In this document: positions 1 through 11,012 of the stretch, one piece after another
Numbering within the stretch: position 1 is the stretch's first letter
Layout of the letters: each line of letters opens with the position of its first letter
From: Orthonyx spaldingii
Taxonomy: Eukaryota > Chordata > Aves > Passeriformes > Orthonychidae
Direction: 5' to 3'
DNA length: 64,000 nt
Assembly (NCBI GenBank): GCA_013397795.1
Contig: VZTJ01000005.1
Coordinates: 18,293 to 82,292, forward strand
Program-made: the position numbers and the translations under genes
Notes under the pieces: model-generated
Seen by the model: only the letters and a program-made list of their open reading frames with translations
Told to the model about the DNA's origin: nothing
Database searches by the model: none

Positions 1-3000
1 AGCCAAGCATTCCCTAGGAAAGTGGAGTTTGGGACTTGAAGCCCTTTCACAAAGAGAAGTGTGGAAGACCATTTCTGTTCTGAGTGTGCAGAACCCAGAG
101 CTGGCTCAGAGCAGGATGTGGTGTTCCCATTGGCCTCCTTACTGATGGAAATTGCTGTGGTTGCTCAGCTCAGTGCTTGTTGTATGCTGGAGGTGTGTTC
201 TGAGTCCATCTGCATGACAAGGTTTTTCAGAAGATTTAAGCATGAAAAGATGAAGGAATTCTATTTTGAGTCTCCTGCTGATGTTTTTCCTACTTCAGTT
301 TGTCACAACAGGGAGAAATTAAATGACCTCAGTCCTTGTGTACTCAGGCAATTAAATTCTATGCAAAGTTGAACCCCAGACACCTCTATGCTTCTGTGCA
401 TCAAGTGCTCATACATACCCTTTTCAAGGCCATAAGCACTATCTACAACGGATCAAGAAATTTCATCCAGAATTTCTCACTCAGCCCTTGTCCTGTGCTC
501 AACAAAAGCTGCCACTGCCTCTCCACAGCTGCCAGTTTCACTTGCTCCTTGAAGGATGGCCTGGCTTTTGAGGGCATGTCTACATTGTCAGCTGCAGACA
601 GACACACATGCTGTGCTCTGAACTGGAGCTGCCTTTCTCTGGGAGCTGTGCAGAGATGTAAATGCCAGAGTACTTGCCATGCTAATGAGTCCAGCTGAGT
701 GACATTGTGTCCTGCCAGCACATGCATTCATTCCTTCCAGGGAGAGCACTGATGTAGTGATCAACATCCATCTTAAAACAACATTATTTTGTTTGGTGTC
801 AGGGAGAAAAAGTATTAGAGGGACAAATAAGATTTTAAAATAACAAACAGCAGGAATACATATTTAGTCTTTTGTTTCCAATTTGACATGTGACTCTGAG
901 TCAAGTTAGAAAGGCTTTGATCCCCCAAAAGGGACTTTTTAATGTTCTAACAAAGGTCCAGTTTTCTTACAGAGTGTAGCTTATGTTGGTGTTATGGTTC
1001 CCTTTATCTTTTGCTGATGTGCACAAGCCAATATTGCAATTTTTAGGTTAATACCAACAGCATGAAATCTGATCTTGTTTCAAAACCAGACTGAGCAATA
1101 CTAAAGAAATATTCAGAGTGTAGGTCCTGTAAACATGATTCACCATGCTATTATAGATACAATTTTAGTGCTTAATTTGAGAATTAAATGCTTTAAATCC
1201 AGGCTGGGATACCCGCAGACCCTGCACTCTGTATCATGTGAATCTGAAGGGATTTGATGGCCTAGAGGAGAATGTATTAAAGCTGCTGTGGCTCCTTACT
1301 TGGAGTACTACCCACTGAGTGACTAAAAGAAAAAACAATTTTCAATTTTCACTAGGCAACTCATCTGACTGTTGCCTAAACTGCTCCCTAGAGAGAAGCA
1401 GTTTTGGTGGAAAAACTGTTTGTGAAATACGCATCAATATACTGACAGCCACCAAAAAAAAAAAAAAAGGACTCAATGCATGTGACACTTGTCATATTAA
1501 TGAGCACAATTCATATTAAGAGTTTGACACTTCCAAGCTAAAGTATTTGATTGGTCTTTTCTTGTTATTTTCCCCAAACAAAGCTTAGCGTACAAAGTGA
1601 TGGGGCATCTGTTCGTAAATATTTCAGTGTTGCCTCTTGGATGAGCGCATGGAAGCGTCAGGTACAAAACAAAGTGAAGCTCAGCTTGGCAGGAGGATTA
1701 AGCCATTAAACAGTCTGTGAGCACAAAGTTCTCTGTACCTGCTCTCTCCTCTGCACTCCTGCTTAACCAGCAGCAAATGTGTGCTGTAATTGCCACATCG
1801 TATGCCCACACGCTCCTGCCCTGGGTTAGCATAATAAACACCCTAAATCGCATTATGTTGTGTATCAGTTGCTCAGCATTCAAGATCAGTTCCCTGTTAA
1901 CCTAAAATTATGACTTATCCATGTCTTTGATTTTCTCTATTGACTGCTGGCTGTTTCAGTAAGGTTACTGTGGAAACAGGAAGAGAATCCAAGGATAGCA
2001 GTTTGTCTGTGGCATGCCTGTGCATCCGTATGTCACATCTACATGGCCTAGAGGTGTTGACGTGTAAGAACAAACACTACAAGAGGAAGGGTTTGCGAGT
2101 TAGGAGATTGCAGCAATCACTGTTCTGTCAGTATCAAATGCGAGGGTTCACAGTTGGCAGGAGTCTTAAATGCCAGTTTTCCTGAAGGATGTTCTATGGC
2201 TCCTTATTCTGGGCTAGGCGACAATATTCACATCTGCAAAATGCTGCAAACTAAAGCAGTCTTTTCTCAATTTCTTTTTTCCCAGCTGGAGGCTTAGAAA
2301 TCTTGATTCTTCTCTCATAGTAATATGCACCATCTGCAAATCTCAAACAGTCTGTGTAACCCTGTCCCCACCTTAAAAATCAAGCAAAAGAGGCTCTGAA
2401 TGCAGTGCCCAGCTCTCCTCCCTTGGCTGCACCATTTGGATCCTTGCACTGACCTCAGTGGGAAGCATAGTCCCACACATAGCCTTGGATAGATCCAACT
2501 TGCAGCATCAATTCCTCAATTTCCCACCAGTCAGGGGAAATAAGGACACTGCCTTAGCCATCAGACCTGTTCAGACCACAATTCTCATCATGTGACTATT
2601 ACCAACTGTTTGTTTTCATTTGTTGAAACATCAGATGCTGAGGATAGGCTATGAAAAATTATTCTGACTGAGGAATATGGTAGGCACCTATTACTTTGGG
2701 ATGACAGCCCAATTAGTATTACATTCCCTGTGATGAGATGAATTTCCTTCATAAGGTGGATGGACAAGATAGATAGCTAAAATTTATCTTGTTCTCTGAC
2801 TAAGCTTGCCTATATCTGTGCTCTGGGGGCAGATTTGTAGTACTCTGAACTCCTTTCAACTGCTGATATTCCCTGTATGACTTTTCTGGGAAGGTGACTG
2901 TAAATCCTGAAGGCAGGAGCTGGAACTGAGTGCACAACATTCCTGTAAGTCTGCAAACACAGGTATCATTTCCCTGCTGATTTTGTATAACAAAAATATT

Positions 3001-3062
3001 TTCCTTCTAATGCCATCAGAGAGAACATCTTCCTTCAGAGGGCAGAGAATATAAAAAAAACC
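1..3062. other. Unique non-coding sequence
   Basis: No gene or recognisable mobile element was found here. The open frames are at most about 120 codons, overlap on both strands and show no known domain. The stretch includes a 15-base adenine run near 1454-1468. The block at about 1540-1910 is richer in isolated CpGs and complex words than its surroundings and is listed separately. Confidence 0.5.
1540..1910. promoter_or_regulatory. Candidate conserved non-coding block
   Basis: This is a low-repeat, high-complexity block. It keeps several CpGs (for example in words such as TTAGCGTACAAAG and GCGTCAGG) inside an AT-rich background and has no CR1 or LTR similarity that I recognise. Such texture is common in constrained vertebrate enhancers, but a single sequence cannot show conservation. 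No reading frame of useful length covers it coherently. Confidence 0.2.
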
Positions 3063-3065
3063 CTT

Positions 3066-3330
3066 AGAATCACAGAATATCCTGAGCTGGAAGGGACCAA
3101 CAAGGATCATCATAGTCCAGCTCCTGGTCCTACACACAACCCAAGAATCACACCATGTGGCCGACACTGTTGTTCAAACACTCCTTGAGCTTAGTGCTGT
3201 TACCATTTCCCTGGTGAACCTGTTCCAGAGCCCAGCCACCCACCCTCTGGGTGAAGAATCTTTTACTAACATCCAGCCTAAGCCTCCCCTGACACAACTT
3301 CATGTCATTAAGACTCAGCTCCATGAACTT
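3066..3330 (-). mobile_element. CR1 LINE fragment (3' end)
   Basis: Read on the minus strand, this is the 3' end of a CR1 non-LTR retrotransposon. The plus strand starts with AGAATCACAGAATATCCTGA, the complement of the CR1 terminal octamer repeats, followed by the usual GAGCTGGAAGGGACC block. It belongs to the subfamily with 'CCAAGAATCACACCATGTG', also seen near 57.5 kb. It is 5' truncated, as most CR1 copies are, and carries no coding capacity. The overlapping open frames are artefacts. Confidence 0.85.
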
Positions 3331-4139
3331 GAATATGTCATGGTTAGAAAGAGATTAGGGCTGTCTGGGTTGCTGCTTTCTGTGACTTAGTCTTTGCTGG
3401 TCTGCTCTGCCATGAGCTGAAGAAGAAGTTTTGTCAGAATTCCCAGCCTGTTCTGCTGTCTCTCTGGCTGCCCTGCTCTGAAAACGTGTGCAGGGATGTC
3501 ACAAACACAGCTGGCAAAGCAACTGGGAATTGGGAATGGATTTAATTCCCCTGTGCACTACCTGAAAAACATACTCTTTTACCTTACCTGGAAGCGGCTA
3601 GTTTGGCTGCCTTGTTTCTCAATTACCTCATTACTTCAATAGCATGGTGGCCCAGGAGAGGAGCTGCAGGACACAGAGCTGGTTTACCTAGCAGATAAGG
3701 GCTTAGAGAGGCCAACAGTCTGGCATTTCTTCCTGTAAAACACTGCTGCAGAGCTCCGTGTTGCAGGCAGCCTGAATAATTTGTTGGAACACAGAAAGTA
3801 TTGGTGGCAGAGGCTGCAAAGCAATGTCAACTCTAAACTAGCAGTTAGCAACTGAAACCAGTCTTCTCAAAAGATATATTCCAGTTTCATGCATGGGGAA
3901 GGAGAGTCACAGTGCTTTAGTGGCATAGACACTATCTTGCAGTGAAATCAGTGGCAGCTAGAGATCTTCTGGTACTTGATTCCTTTTCCATAATCACCTT
4001 GCCTTTGGATAGATTTTGAAGTGGGTGCAACTGAAACCATCTCTCATTTTCTGTAACAGCACTTGCTGAGTAAGGTGTGTTGTGGCAGAAACAGACCCAG
4101 ACAACAGAAAGCATCACCTTAGTGATGCTGAATGTTAGT
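3331..4139. other. Unclassified non-coding sequence
   Basis: This is moderately GC-rich sequence between two CR1 pieces. I recognise no gene or repeat family. Short words such as repeated CTGCTCTG occur, but there is no clear terminal structure. Confidence 0.4.
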
Positions 4140-4386
4140 GAGATCCAACCTGTGCCGGGGCCTCACCGCCCTCACAGTAAAGAATTTCTTCCTAATATTT
4201 ATGCTAAATCCACCCTCTTTCATTGTGAAGAATTTCCCCCTTGTTCTCTCACTCCAGGCCCTTGTCAAAAGTTCCTCTCCAGCTCTTTTGTAGATCCTTT
4301 ACATAGATGAAGGTGCTCTGAGGTCCTCCTGAAGCCTTCTATTCTCCAGGTTCAGCATGCCCAGCTCTCCCAGCCTGTTCCCCTAG
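4140..4386 (-). mobile_element. CR1 LINE fragment (internal 3' UTR part, 3' tail missing)
   Basis: The minus-strand CR1 match begins abruptly at CCTGTGCCGGGGCCTCACC and runs through the AAGAATTTCTTCCTAATATT block to the CTCCAGGTTCAGCATGCCC region near 4346-4384. The distal 3' UTR and octamer tail expected on the low-coordinate side are missing. That suggests a later deletion, because CR1 insertions normally lose the 5' end and keep the 3' end. It has no coding capacity. Confidence 0.75.
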
Positions 4387-6766
4387 CAAAGACATTCCCC
4401 ACATGTGTACTGAGCTGGAAAGTCTCAGTGCAAACGTCAGAGACTTAGGATAAAAGTTAAAGAGACAAAACAATAAATGGGTGTAAAGAATTAAGTGTCT
4501 CCTTTGGAGACCCTGTCAGGTTAGGGGTACAGCCCATTAAAAATTGTATAGCAGTCAACGCAATTATCATTTTCATTTACAGCTTTAGGGACTATGGTAC
4601 TATAAATGATTTATAATGACAAATTCTAATAAAAAGTAATAAAAGAACTCTCTTTAGAGATAGGATTTATAGATGAAATTTTGAATCAACCAGACTATTA
4701 TAACCAGAATGTTGATCAGTTAAAAAAAACCACCAACTAAATTGCTTTAATTAAAAAGGTATTTTGTGTACAAAAAGAAAGTTTTAAATATGCTTGGCTG
4801 GATGCAAGTCAGTTTGTATTTTGACAAACCAGGATCCATATGTTTTATGGAGGATTGTCAAATATTTACTGTCTGTAGAAACTACTCCCTTTATATGTTT
4901 ATAACTATCAACTACCGTATTAGATTTCTTGATAGAAGTATGCTCTGTTTCCAAAATCTCACAATGGAGGCTCTGCCTGCATCTTTACAAGCAGCAGTAT
5001 CAGGGCTTTGCTGAACAGATGTTTCCCAAGAATATGTGACTTCACTCAATATCATCTTGTTAAATAAACAAGCACAGTAAACAGTGGTGTCCTGGACAAA
5101 ATATACTGCATTCCCAAAGTTTCTGCCTCTGCCTAGGGAGGCTGTGCACATCCCTTCTGCCACCACCACCACCAGTGAGGGAGGCTGAGCATGTGAGGCT
5201 CATTGCCCTCTTCTCAGCAGTTTCATGGTGGCAGTAGAAACTGAAAAGACACATTTTACAGAGCCTGTGAGGTTTTATTACATCTTCTCTGTTGCACCAG
5301 AGGGGTGTCAGCCTGTCTATGTGTTGGCATGTGTACCAAAATTTCCTCCCTGAGCACCCCAAGCAAAGGGGTTCTCCTAGGGTGACTGTGCTTGTCTGAG
5401 TTGCTATCACTGAAAAAGTCTTATTAGGGCAAAAGTTGTGTTGGAGACAGGCAAAACAAAAAACAAAACCCAGCAAAATGGACCACTGAGCCTTTCATCC
5501 AGCCTGAAACAGCAGCAAATGCAAAAGGTACAAATGGATTAAAAGTGATTGCCCCCAGTTTGACTTAGGGCAATCAGGCAGTCTGGGAAATAGGTAAGTG
5601 GTCCACTCACAGTAGAGAAAGATTTTTATAAGCACAGAGATGGCACGGATGTCAGACTCTATGGGGTGTCGAGAGACAGGTGATACATTGTTTGAAGAAC
5701 ATACAGGGAGAACTTTATTTAATGTAGAAATTGCAAAATCTTCTCTCAAGTATCTGAAAAAATTTCTAACAGCATCAGAAGTAGATGTTTTGGTTTATTC
5801 ATATTTCTAAATTTTCTCCTTCTTCTTTTTTCTTTCCCTTTTTTTTCTTTTCCTAGCAAAGTCCTGCTATAAATTCAGCACTTGCTTGTCATAAGATGAG
5901 CTATTGGTCCAAAGGAAGTTCAGATCTGGGGAACAACTGTAATGAAAATGCACAGTAGAGCCATACTAACACAACATCAGTGAAGGGAAATTTTATGCCT
6001 TACTAAAACTGATGCAGTGAATTGCCCAGTTATGTAAAATCAGAGAGAATGAGTGCAGAACAATGAATTGTATGGCACTAACTGCAGCTCTGGGCCAGGA
6101 TGCAGTGTCTGTGCACAGTAAATATACAACACAGAAGAATGGCCTCAGTCTCAATGTGTTTTCACTGCATTTAGAAATGCTTTGGTTAAACTGCAAGTAA
6201 AAAGAAGGACAGGTTCTACCTGAATCAGAGTGAATACACATATGAAATACAGGTATGGTAGACTCAATAGTGGTAGCAGATATGGAAAAGTGATTTTGGG
6301 AGGCAGAGAGAGAGGGGAAGGCTAAGGGGCAAGCATTGTATCATAGCATTAAGGCATCAATTTGAGAATCATCATGCACATGTGCAATCTGAACTTGCCT
6401 GTGCCCTGTTATTCCTGTTGGTAAAGTGCAAATAATAACACCAACCTCCTCTGCCAAGTGTTTTGCTTTGAAGAGAGTAATAGGTGCCATTACTCACAAA
6501 TTTCCTTGTAATGTGTGTGAATGCATGGGATATGTGGGTAAATATGATTTGGCCTTCTTTAAACAGATGCAATTGCTTTCTGGTTTGTAAGAGGAACATT
6601 TCATTGACTCAAAAGACTTGTGAAGCTGGACTTGGAGTCATGAACTTTCAGGTTCTGCCTTGGACCAGCAGCAAAAGTTTCACAGTCTCAAGTGAATGTG
6701 AGAGACACAGCTTCTGCTTCCTGTCCCCAGCAGAAAATCTTTTGTCTGAACAGGTCCCAAGATCCC
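4387..6766. other. Unique non-coding sequence
   Basis: AT-rich sequence without a recognised gene or element. The frames between about 4912 and 5749 on the minus strand show no known domain. A 44-base pure pyrimidine tract ends at a CTAG near 5853-5856 and resembles a splice acceptor, but no exon follows that I can support. Confidence 0.45.
6762..6766. repeat. Target-site duplication, left copy (ATCCC)
   Basis: This 5-bp direct repeat is identical to 7717-7721 and sits immediately before the LTR's first TG. It fixes the left boundary of the insertion. Confidence 0.88.
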
Positions 6767-7716
6767 TGTGAGAGACTGAAATGTTAATGGTTAATGGCTT
6801 GAGTAATTGGTGATTTGCAAAAGCAGTGGGGGCTTTGCTGTGTCAAGGTAATAGCTCAGTGCTGAGTGTGTGAACAACAGATGATGACCACAAAAACCAA
6901 CTTTTGCTTAGGAGGAAGCTGAGTTTAAAGCCAGATAATGGAGGAGGCTGAGAAGAAGCAGATCCTGTGAGGTGGGATAGTGGTTTTTTGTCCTGGCAGT
7001 GTCCTCCCTTACATAACTTGCTCAGGTGTAAAACTCCCACCCAGGGGAGAAATCAGGACATTCCCATGTAAGCCTGAAAGTTTTCATGACTTCTGATGGG
7101 ACATAAATGTCTCAACTATGTTGGTGTGAGAAAGAGAGGTCATGGCTCTGATAGGCTCATAAACCATCAAAGATCCCTTAAGTGCCCCCCAGACTCATCT
7201 CTGGGACCTTCCACCACAGAACTGTGCACAATCCTCACTGATGCACCAGACAAGGTAAAATCTCCCCAGGGGATGTACCTGGGCATTCTCACACAGGTCT
7301 GAGCTTATATTAACCCACTGAATTTTGTGCTCCATGGGCTTTCCCCCGCCCCTAACACATCAAGGCCGTGACCATCACTGTGACCAACTGGCACTGAAAT
7401 TGTAACAATCAAGTCTTACAGCTGGATCCACAGGTGGGAAGATCTTCTTACTGTTACCCTTTATTTCTCTTTCTTCCTTTTCCCTTATACATTTTCTTAG
7501 GCATTGTTTTTATGCTATTATATTGTTCCATCTCTATAGATAATAATAACCAGAATGGTTACATACCTGCTTTCAATGGCAACCAAACTGTTCTAAAATA
7601 AATCCTACATGTATATATTTACAGAGTTCATTCAGTGCCTTTTCACTCTAATCCACTCCAAGGGATCTATTAACAAGAACCTGAGCTACTCTTGCCTTCA
7701 GGGATGAGTCGTAACA
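6767..7716 (+). mobile_element. Solo ERV LTR (ERVL-like, 950 bp)
   Basis: A complete long terminal repeat begins TGTGAGAGACTG and ends GAGTCGTAACA, so it has canonical TG...CA ends. It is flanked by a perfect 5-bp target duplication ATCCC (6762-6766 and 7717-7721). A TATA-like TTATATTA lies near 7305-7312 and a polyadenylation signal AATAAA at 7597-7602. There is no internal retroviral sequence on either side, so this is a solo LTR left by recombination between two LTRs. A 5-bp duplication is typical of class III (ERVL) insertions; the exact family name is not assigned. Its TATA box and poly(A) signal could in principle act on nearby transcription. Confidence 0.9.
7597..7602 (+). terminator. 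LTR polyadenylation signal
   Basis: An AATAAA hexamer lies within the plus-strand LTR, 114 bases before its 3' end. It is the expected signal for retroviral 3'-end formation. Confidence 0.7.
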
Positions 7717-7721
7717 ATCCC
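7717..7721. repeat. Target-site duplication, right copy (ATCCC)
   Basis: This 5-bp direct repeat is identical to 6762-6766 and sits immediately after the terminal CA of the LTR. Confidence 0.88.
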
Positions 7722-8213
7722 AAGAGAATTTAAAGCTTTGCCTTACTTAAATTCAGGTTATTTATCTATTGTTAATTCCCCTCATGCACATAGGTAGGGC
7801 ATTATTAAAGCTGCAGTTCAAGGTATTATTAAAACTGAAACACAGTGTTTTCACATATTTTTTTGTGTAGTATTAACATAAATTGCACTTTCCGTAATTT
7901 CTTTCCAAATCACTTTGGGGTACCACATCTGGCAGCCTGGCTTTATTCCAACTTTTTCTCATGCCCATGTGAATTCTTGCTCTCCCAAAAGTCTTTTCTT
8001 CGATATCTTTGTGAAGGGATGTTTTCTCCCTCTTCTCTCTACTTAGCTGTTCTATGATTGCTTTTTCACTCCAGAGAAATTTTATTTTCTTTGAATATTA
8101 AATGATAATTGCATAAAAGAGCCAACCTTGCAGATCATTATTGCATCTAAGTAAGTTCATCTGTGCAGCTGTACTGAAAAATAGCCTTGCATTAGAGCCT
8201 GAACTGGTGTTTC
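7722..8213. other. Unique AT-rich spacer between two LTRs
   Basis: About 490 bases without recognised repeat or gene separate two independent solo LTR insertions. Confidence 0.5.
8210..8213. repeat. Target-site duplication, left copy (TTTC)
   Basis: This 4-bp direct repeat matches 8711-8714 and directly abuts the LTR. Short, but its position is exact. Confidence 0.75.
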
Positions 8214-8710
8214 TGTAACACTGTCCCGGGGGGAGGTGTGGGGCGGGTGGAACTTCTGCTTTCACCAGGAGGGTCTTGAAGGCTCCGAATGACCACTCTG
8301 GCCAGTACTGCCGGGTACTGGTGCAGATAATTCTGTCCTCTACCCCAGCCGGTGTTCTGGCAGGTATCCACCTCCCCCCAGCTAGATGGCTCGAGCGTTA
8401 CCAGAGTTAACAGAGGGCTCAGTCACATAGAGTTTCAGAAGCATTTTATTCCTGAAGGGGTCCTGCGGCAAAAGAGGCCGAATGGACTTGGGAGACCCTT
8501 GTTATAGGGTCTTGCTAGAGGGCAAGGGGCACAGGGGAGGAGAGGGAGGTGGGGGAATGCAGAGAGAGCAAGGGATAGGGTCAGGGGACAGGTTACGATT
8601 AACATCCAGGTAAGGCAACTCAGGGAGAAACCACTTCACTTTCCAAGGGGTGGTTTCATACAGCGGAATTATCCCACCAACCTTCCGGGGTGGGCTGAGC
8701 CACCGCAACA
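8214..8710 (-). mobile_element. Solo ERV LTR (497 bp)
   Basis: On the minus strand the element begins TGTTGCGGTGGCTCAGCC and ends GGGACAGTGTTACA, giving canonical TG...CA ends. A 4-bp duplication TTTC lies outside it (8210-8213 and 8711-8714). Internal signals are in retroviral order on the minus strand: a TATA-like CTATAAC at 8507-8501, then AATAAA at 8450-8445 about 55 bases later, then a U5 of about 215-230 bases. No internal retroviral genes flank it, so it is a solo LTR. It is GC-rich and CpG-rich (for example CTCGAGCGTTACC) compared with its surroundings, which suggests a relatively recent insertion. A 4-bp duplication is typical of class I (gammaretrovirus-like) elements; family not assigned. 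Confidence 0.9.
8445..8450 (-). terminator. LTR polyadenylation signal
   Basis: TTTATT on the plus strand reads as AATAAA on the minus strand, the LTR's own strand. It lies 50-60 bases after a TATA-like motif, matching the U3-R boundary layout of simple retroviruses. Confidence 0.75.
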
Positions 8711-8714
8711 TTTC
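8711..8714. repeat. Target-site duplication, right copy (TTTC)
   Basis: This 4-bp direct repeat matches 8210-8213 on the other side of the LTR. Confidence 0.75.
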
Positions 8715-8771
8715 TGCATCTGCTTTTCTGAATTGGCATTTGTGGGAAATTTTCCTGTATAAGATGCATTT

Positions 8772-9645
8772 CACAAAATCCCAGAATATGTTAAGGATGA
8801 AAAGAACCACAGTGGGGTCATCTTCTCCCACCTCTCTGCTCCAGCAGGGCCATCCCAGAGCACAGGGCAGAGGATTGTGTCCAGAGGGTTCTGGAATATC
8901 CCCAGTGATGGAGACTCTACAACCTCTCTGAACAATCTGTTCAGGGCTTGGTCACTGAACAGGACAGAAGTTCTGTCTACTGTCCAGGGGGAAGTCCCTG
9001 GGCTCAGTCCCTGCCCATCCCTCTGGTGCCATTGCTGGGCCCTGGAGCAGAGCCTGAGCCCTGCTCTGAGCCCTCCCTGCACATGGGGACACCCAGGGCT
9101 GAGGAATCTCTCAGCTGTGTCTCCTCTGGAGGCTGGAGGTTGAACAGCCCCAGCTCCCTCAGCCTTTCCTCATAAAGGAGATGCTTCAGTCCCTCCCTCA
9201 TCTCTGTGGCCCTCTGGACCCACTCCAGGAGCTCCATGTCTCTCTTGCCCTGAGGAGCCCAGACCGGGACACAACACTGCAGATGAGCCTCACCAGGGCT
9301 GAGCAGAGCGGCAGGATCCCCTCCCTGACCTGCTGGCACCCAGGATCCCATTGTCCTTCTTGGTCCCCAGGACACTGCTGGTCCATGGACAGCCTGTTGT
9401 CCACCAGGACCCCCAGGTCCTTCTCCTCAGAGCTGCTTCAGCAGGTCCCCCCCAGTCTGCCCTGGTGCCTGGGGCTGTTCCTCCCCATGTGCAGGACCTG
9501 CATTTGCTCTGTTGAATTTCAGCAGGTTATTCTCTGCCAATCTCTCCAGCCTGTTGAGGTCCTTCTGAAGGTATCACAACCTTCTGAGGTATCAACCACT
9601 CCTCCCAGCTTCATGTCATCAGTGAACTTGCTGATGTGAACTTGG
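8772..9645 (-). mobile_element. CR1 LINE, 5' truncated, with ORF2 C-terminal remnant
   Basis: This is the longest CR1 copy of a single age in the window. On the minus strand, decayed coding sequence of the ORF2 C-terminus can be read with frameshifts. A frame at about 9198-9404 gives PLCSALVRLICSVV. Another at about 9004-9375 gives the MELLEWVQRATEMREGLKHL and YEERLRELGLF segments that follow the reverse-transcriptase domain in CR1 proteins. A third (8771-9082) gives FREVVESPSLGIFQNPLD, the usual C-terminal motif. The 3' tail lies near 8772 (CACAAAATCCCAGAAT). The frames are broken, so no functional protein is expected. The element sits 60 bases from a solo LTR. Confidence 0.88.
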
Positions 9646-10783
9646 TTTGTGAACTATAACTTTACCTGATACTTTTTCAAAAGCACTTTCATTAGTCCCT
9701 GGGTCTTATGAGCTGTCCCTCAGTGAAGAAAATACCTGCAAGTGTTCATAGCATTTCTTGTGGAGCTCTGCCTGACATTACCTGCATCATACAACGTCTG
9801 CATTTTGGATCAAGGATAATGGGCTGTTTAAAGACAGGACTGATCATCAAGAGTCCCCTCCGGCTCTCTTTTTATAAACAAAAACTTCTCATCATCAATT
9901 TTTAAAACAATCTTACAAATAGCAGTCAGCCTCAATAGACAGATGAGATCTCATTTATTCCACACTCCTTACATATGCGCTGAAATAGTTCTTATATTTC
10001 TATGTTGAGTAGGGAGTTTTGTAGTAAAGCATTATCACCATAGAATTCTAGGAAATTTAAATTGATAACATTTCTCTGGTTTGACTGATGTTATTTTTTA
10101 TATTTTTTTAATAATTGAAATACCATATTTCTGGCAGAATTAAAAGAATAAAATAAATAAATTTTAACCTTTGTTGTTCTGATTTTACATTATATAATCA
10201 AAGTAAAATAAGCCTTCTAAAACTCTGAAAAAAAAAGGAAAATCTGAACCATCTTCAGATGATTCAAATTAAGTTGGGCAAAGTCAGTCTATGGTTTTAA
10301 GTTTCTTTACATTCACCTTGTGAACCAGGGTAGAAAATTACTGTGAAAACTCAAAGTCAGAATTCTTCCCATGTGGTTCCAGTAAGTTTCTCAAAAAACA
10401 TTTTCATTTATCCTGCATTTAAAATCTATTTTAAGCAAAATGTTTAAAAAAAAAAAAAACTGTTCCACTTCACAAGCTTGTTAGTTAAAAAGTTACAGCA
10501 ACTAGTTAAAGCTAATGATGTATATTCTGTTTATTGACAATACATGGGGACAGCTGCCTCTGGAGGGGTACTATTTACACCTATTTTGGAACTACTCTAG
10601 GACAGAATTAATTATCCAAAGGAGTACTTGTGGTCTGTATCTGCTGTTCTTAATCAGGGGAAACCAAAGTGGCTGCCTAAGTTGGATGCTGCACTTTTGT
10701 GTGGTCAAACCCAGGTGAGCCATAACCCAGACATTCAGGTCTAGTGCGGTGAGGAAAACAAGTGACAAAAGCCTTTTTCATAG
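9646..10783. other. Unique AT-rich non-coding sequence
   Basis: No gene or classified repeat is visible. Adenine-rich runs occur near 10447-10460. Confidence 0.5.
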
Positions 10784-11012
10784 ACCTATAGAATCATTCA
10801 GGTTGTAAAAGACCTCTAAGATAATTGAGTACAACCATTAGCACACCACTGCCAAGCCCCACTAAACCTTGAACCAAGTGCCACATCCTCACAGCTTTTA
10901 ATTTCCTCCACCACTGCCTTGGGCAGATGTGCCAGGGCTGGACAGCCCTTTTGGTGAAGAATTTGAGAGATTCCTTGGATTTCCTTTGACATTAGCTCCT
11001 GTCTGAGCACTG
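10784..11012 (-). mobile_element. CR1 LINE fragment (3' end)
   Basis: The plus strand reads CTATAGAATCATTCAGGTTG then AAAAGACCTCTAAGATAATT, the complement of a common avian CR1 3' terminus. It continues through the CACTGCCTTGGGCAG block and GGTGAAGAATTTGAGAGATT. It is 5' truncated near 11010 and non-coding. Confidence 0.85.

Noticed and set aside
3360..3800. Possible LTR piece after the first CR1
   Set aside because: No clear ends, poly(A) signal or duplication could be found.
5180..5420. Possible minus-strand LTR with a TTTTATTA signal
   Set aside because: Only the signal is present; no ends or family resemblance.
5060..5476. 138-codon minus-strand frame rich in cysteine
   Set aside because: No recognisable domain, no splice or promoter context, and overlapping frames on both strands; consistent with chance.
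8502..8831. 109-codon minus-strand frame with proline-rich end
   Set aside because: It spans the solo LTR and the end of a CR1; no gene structure.
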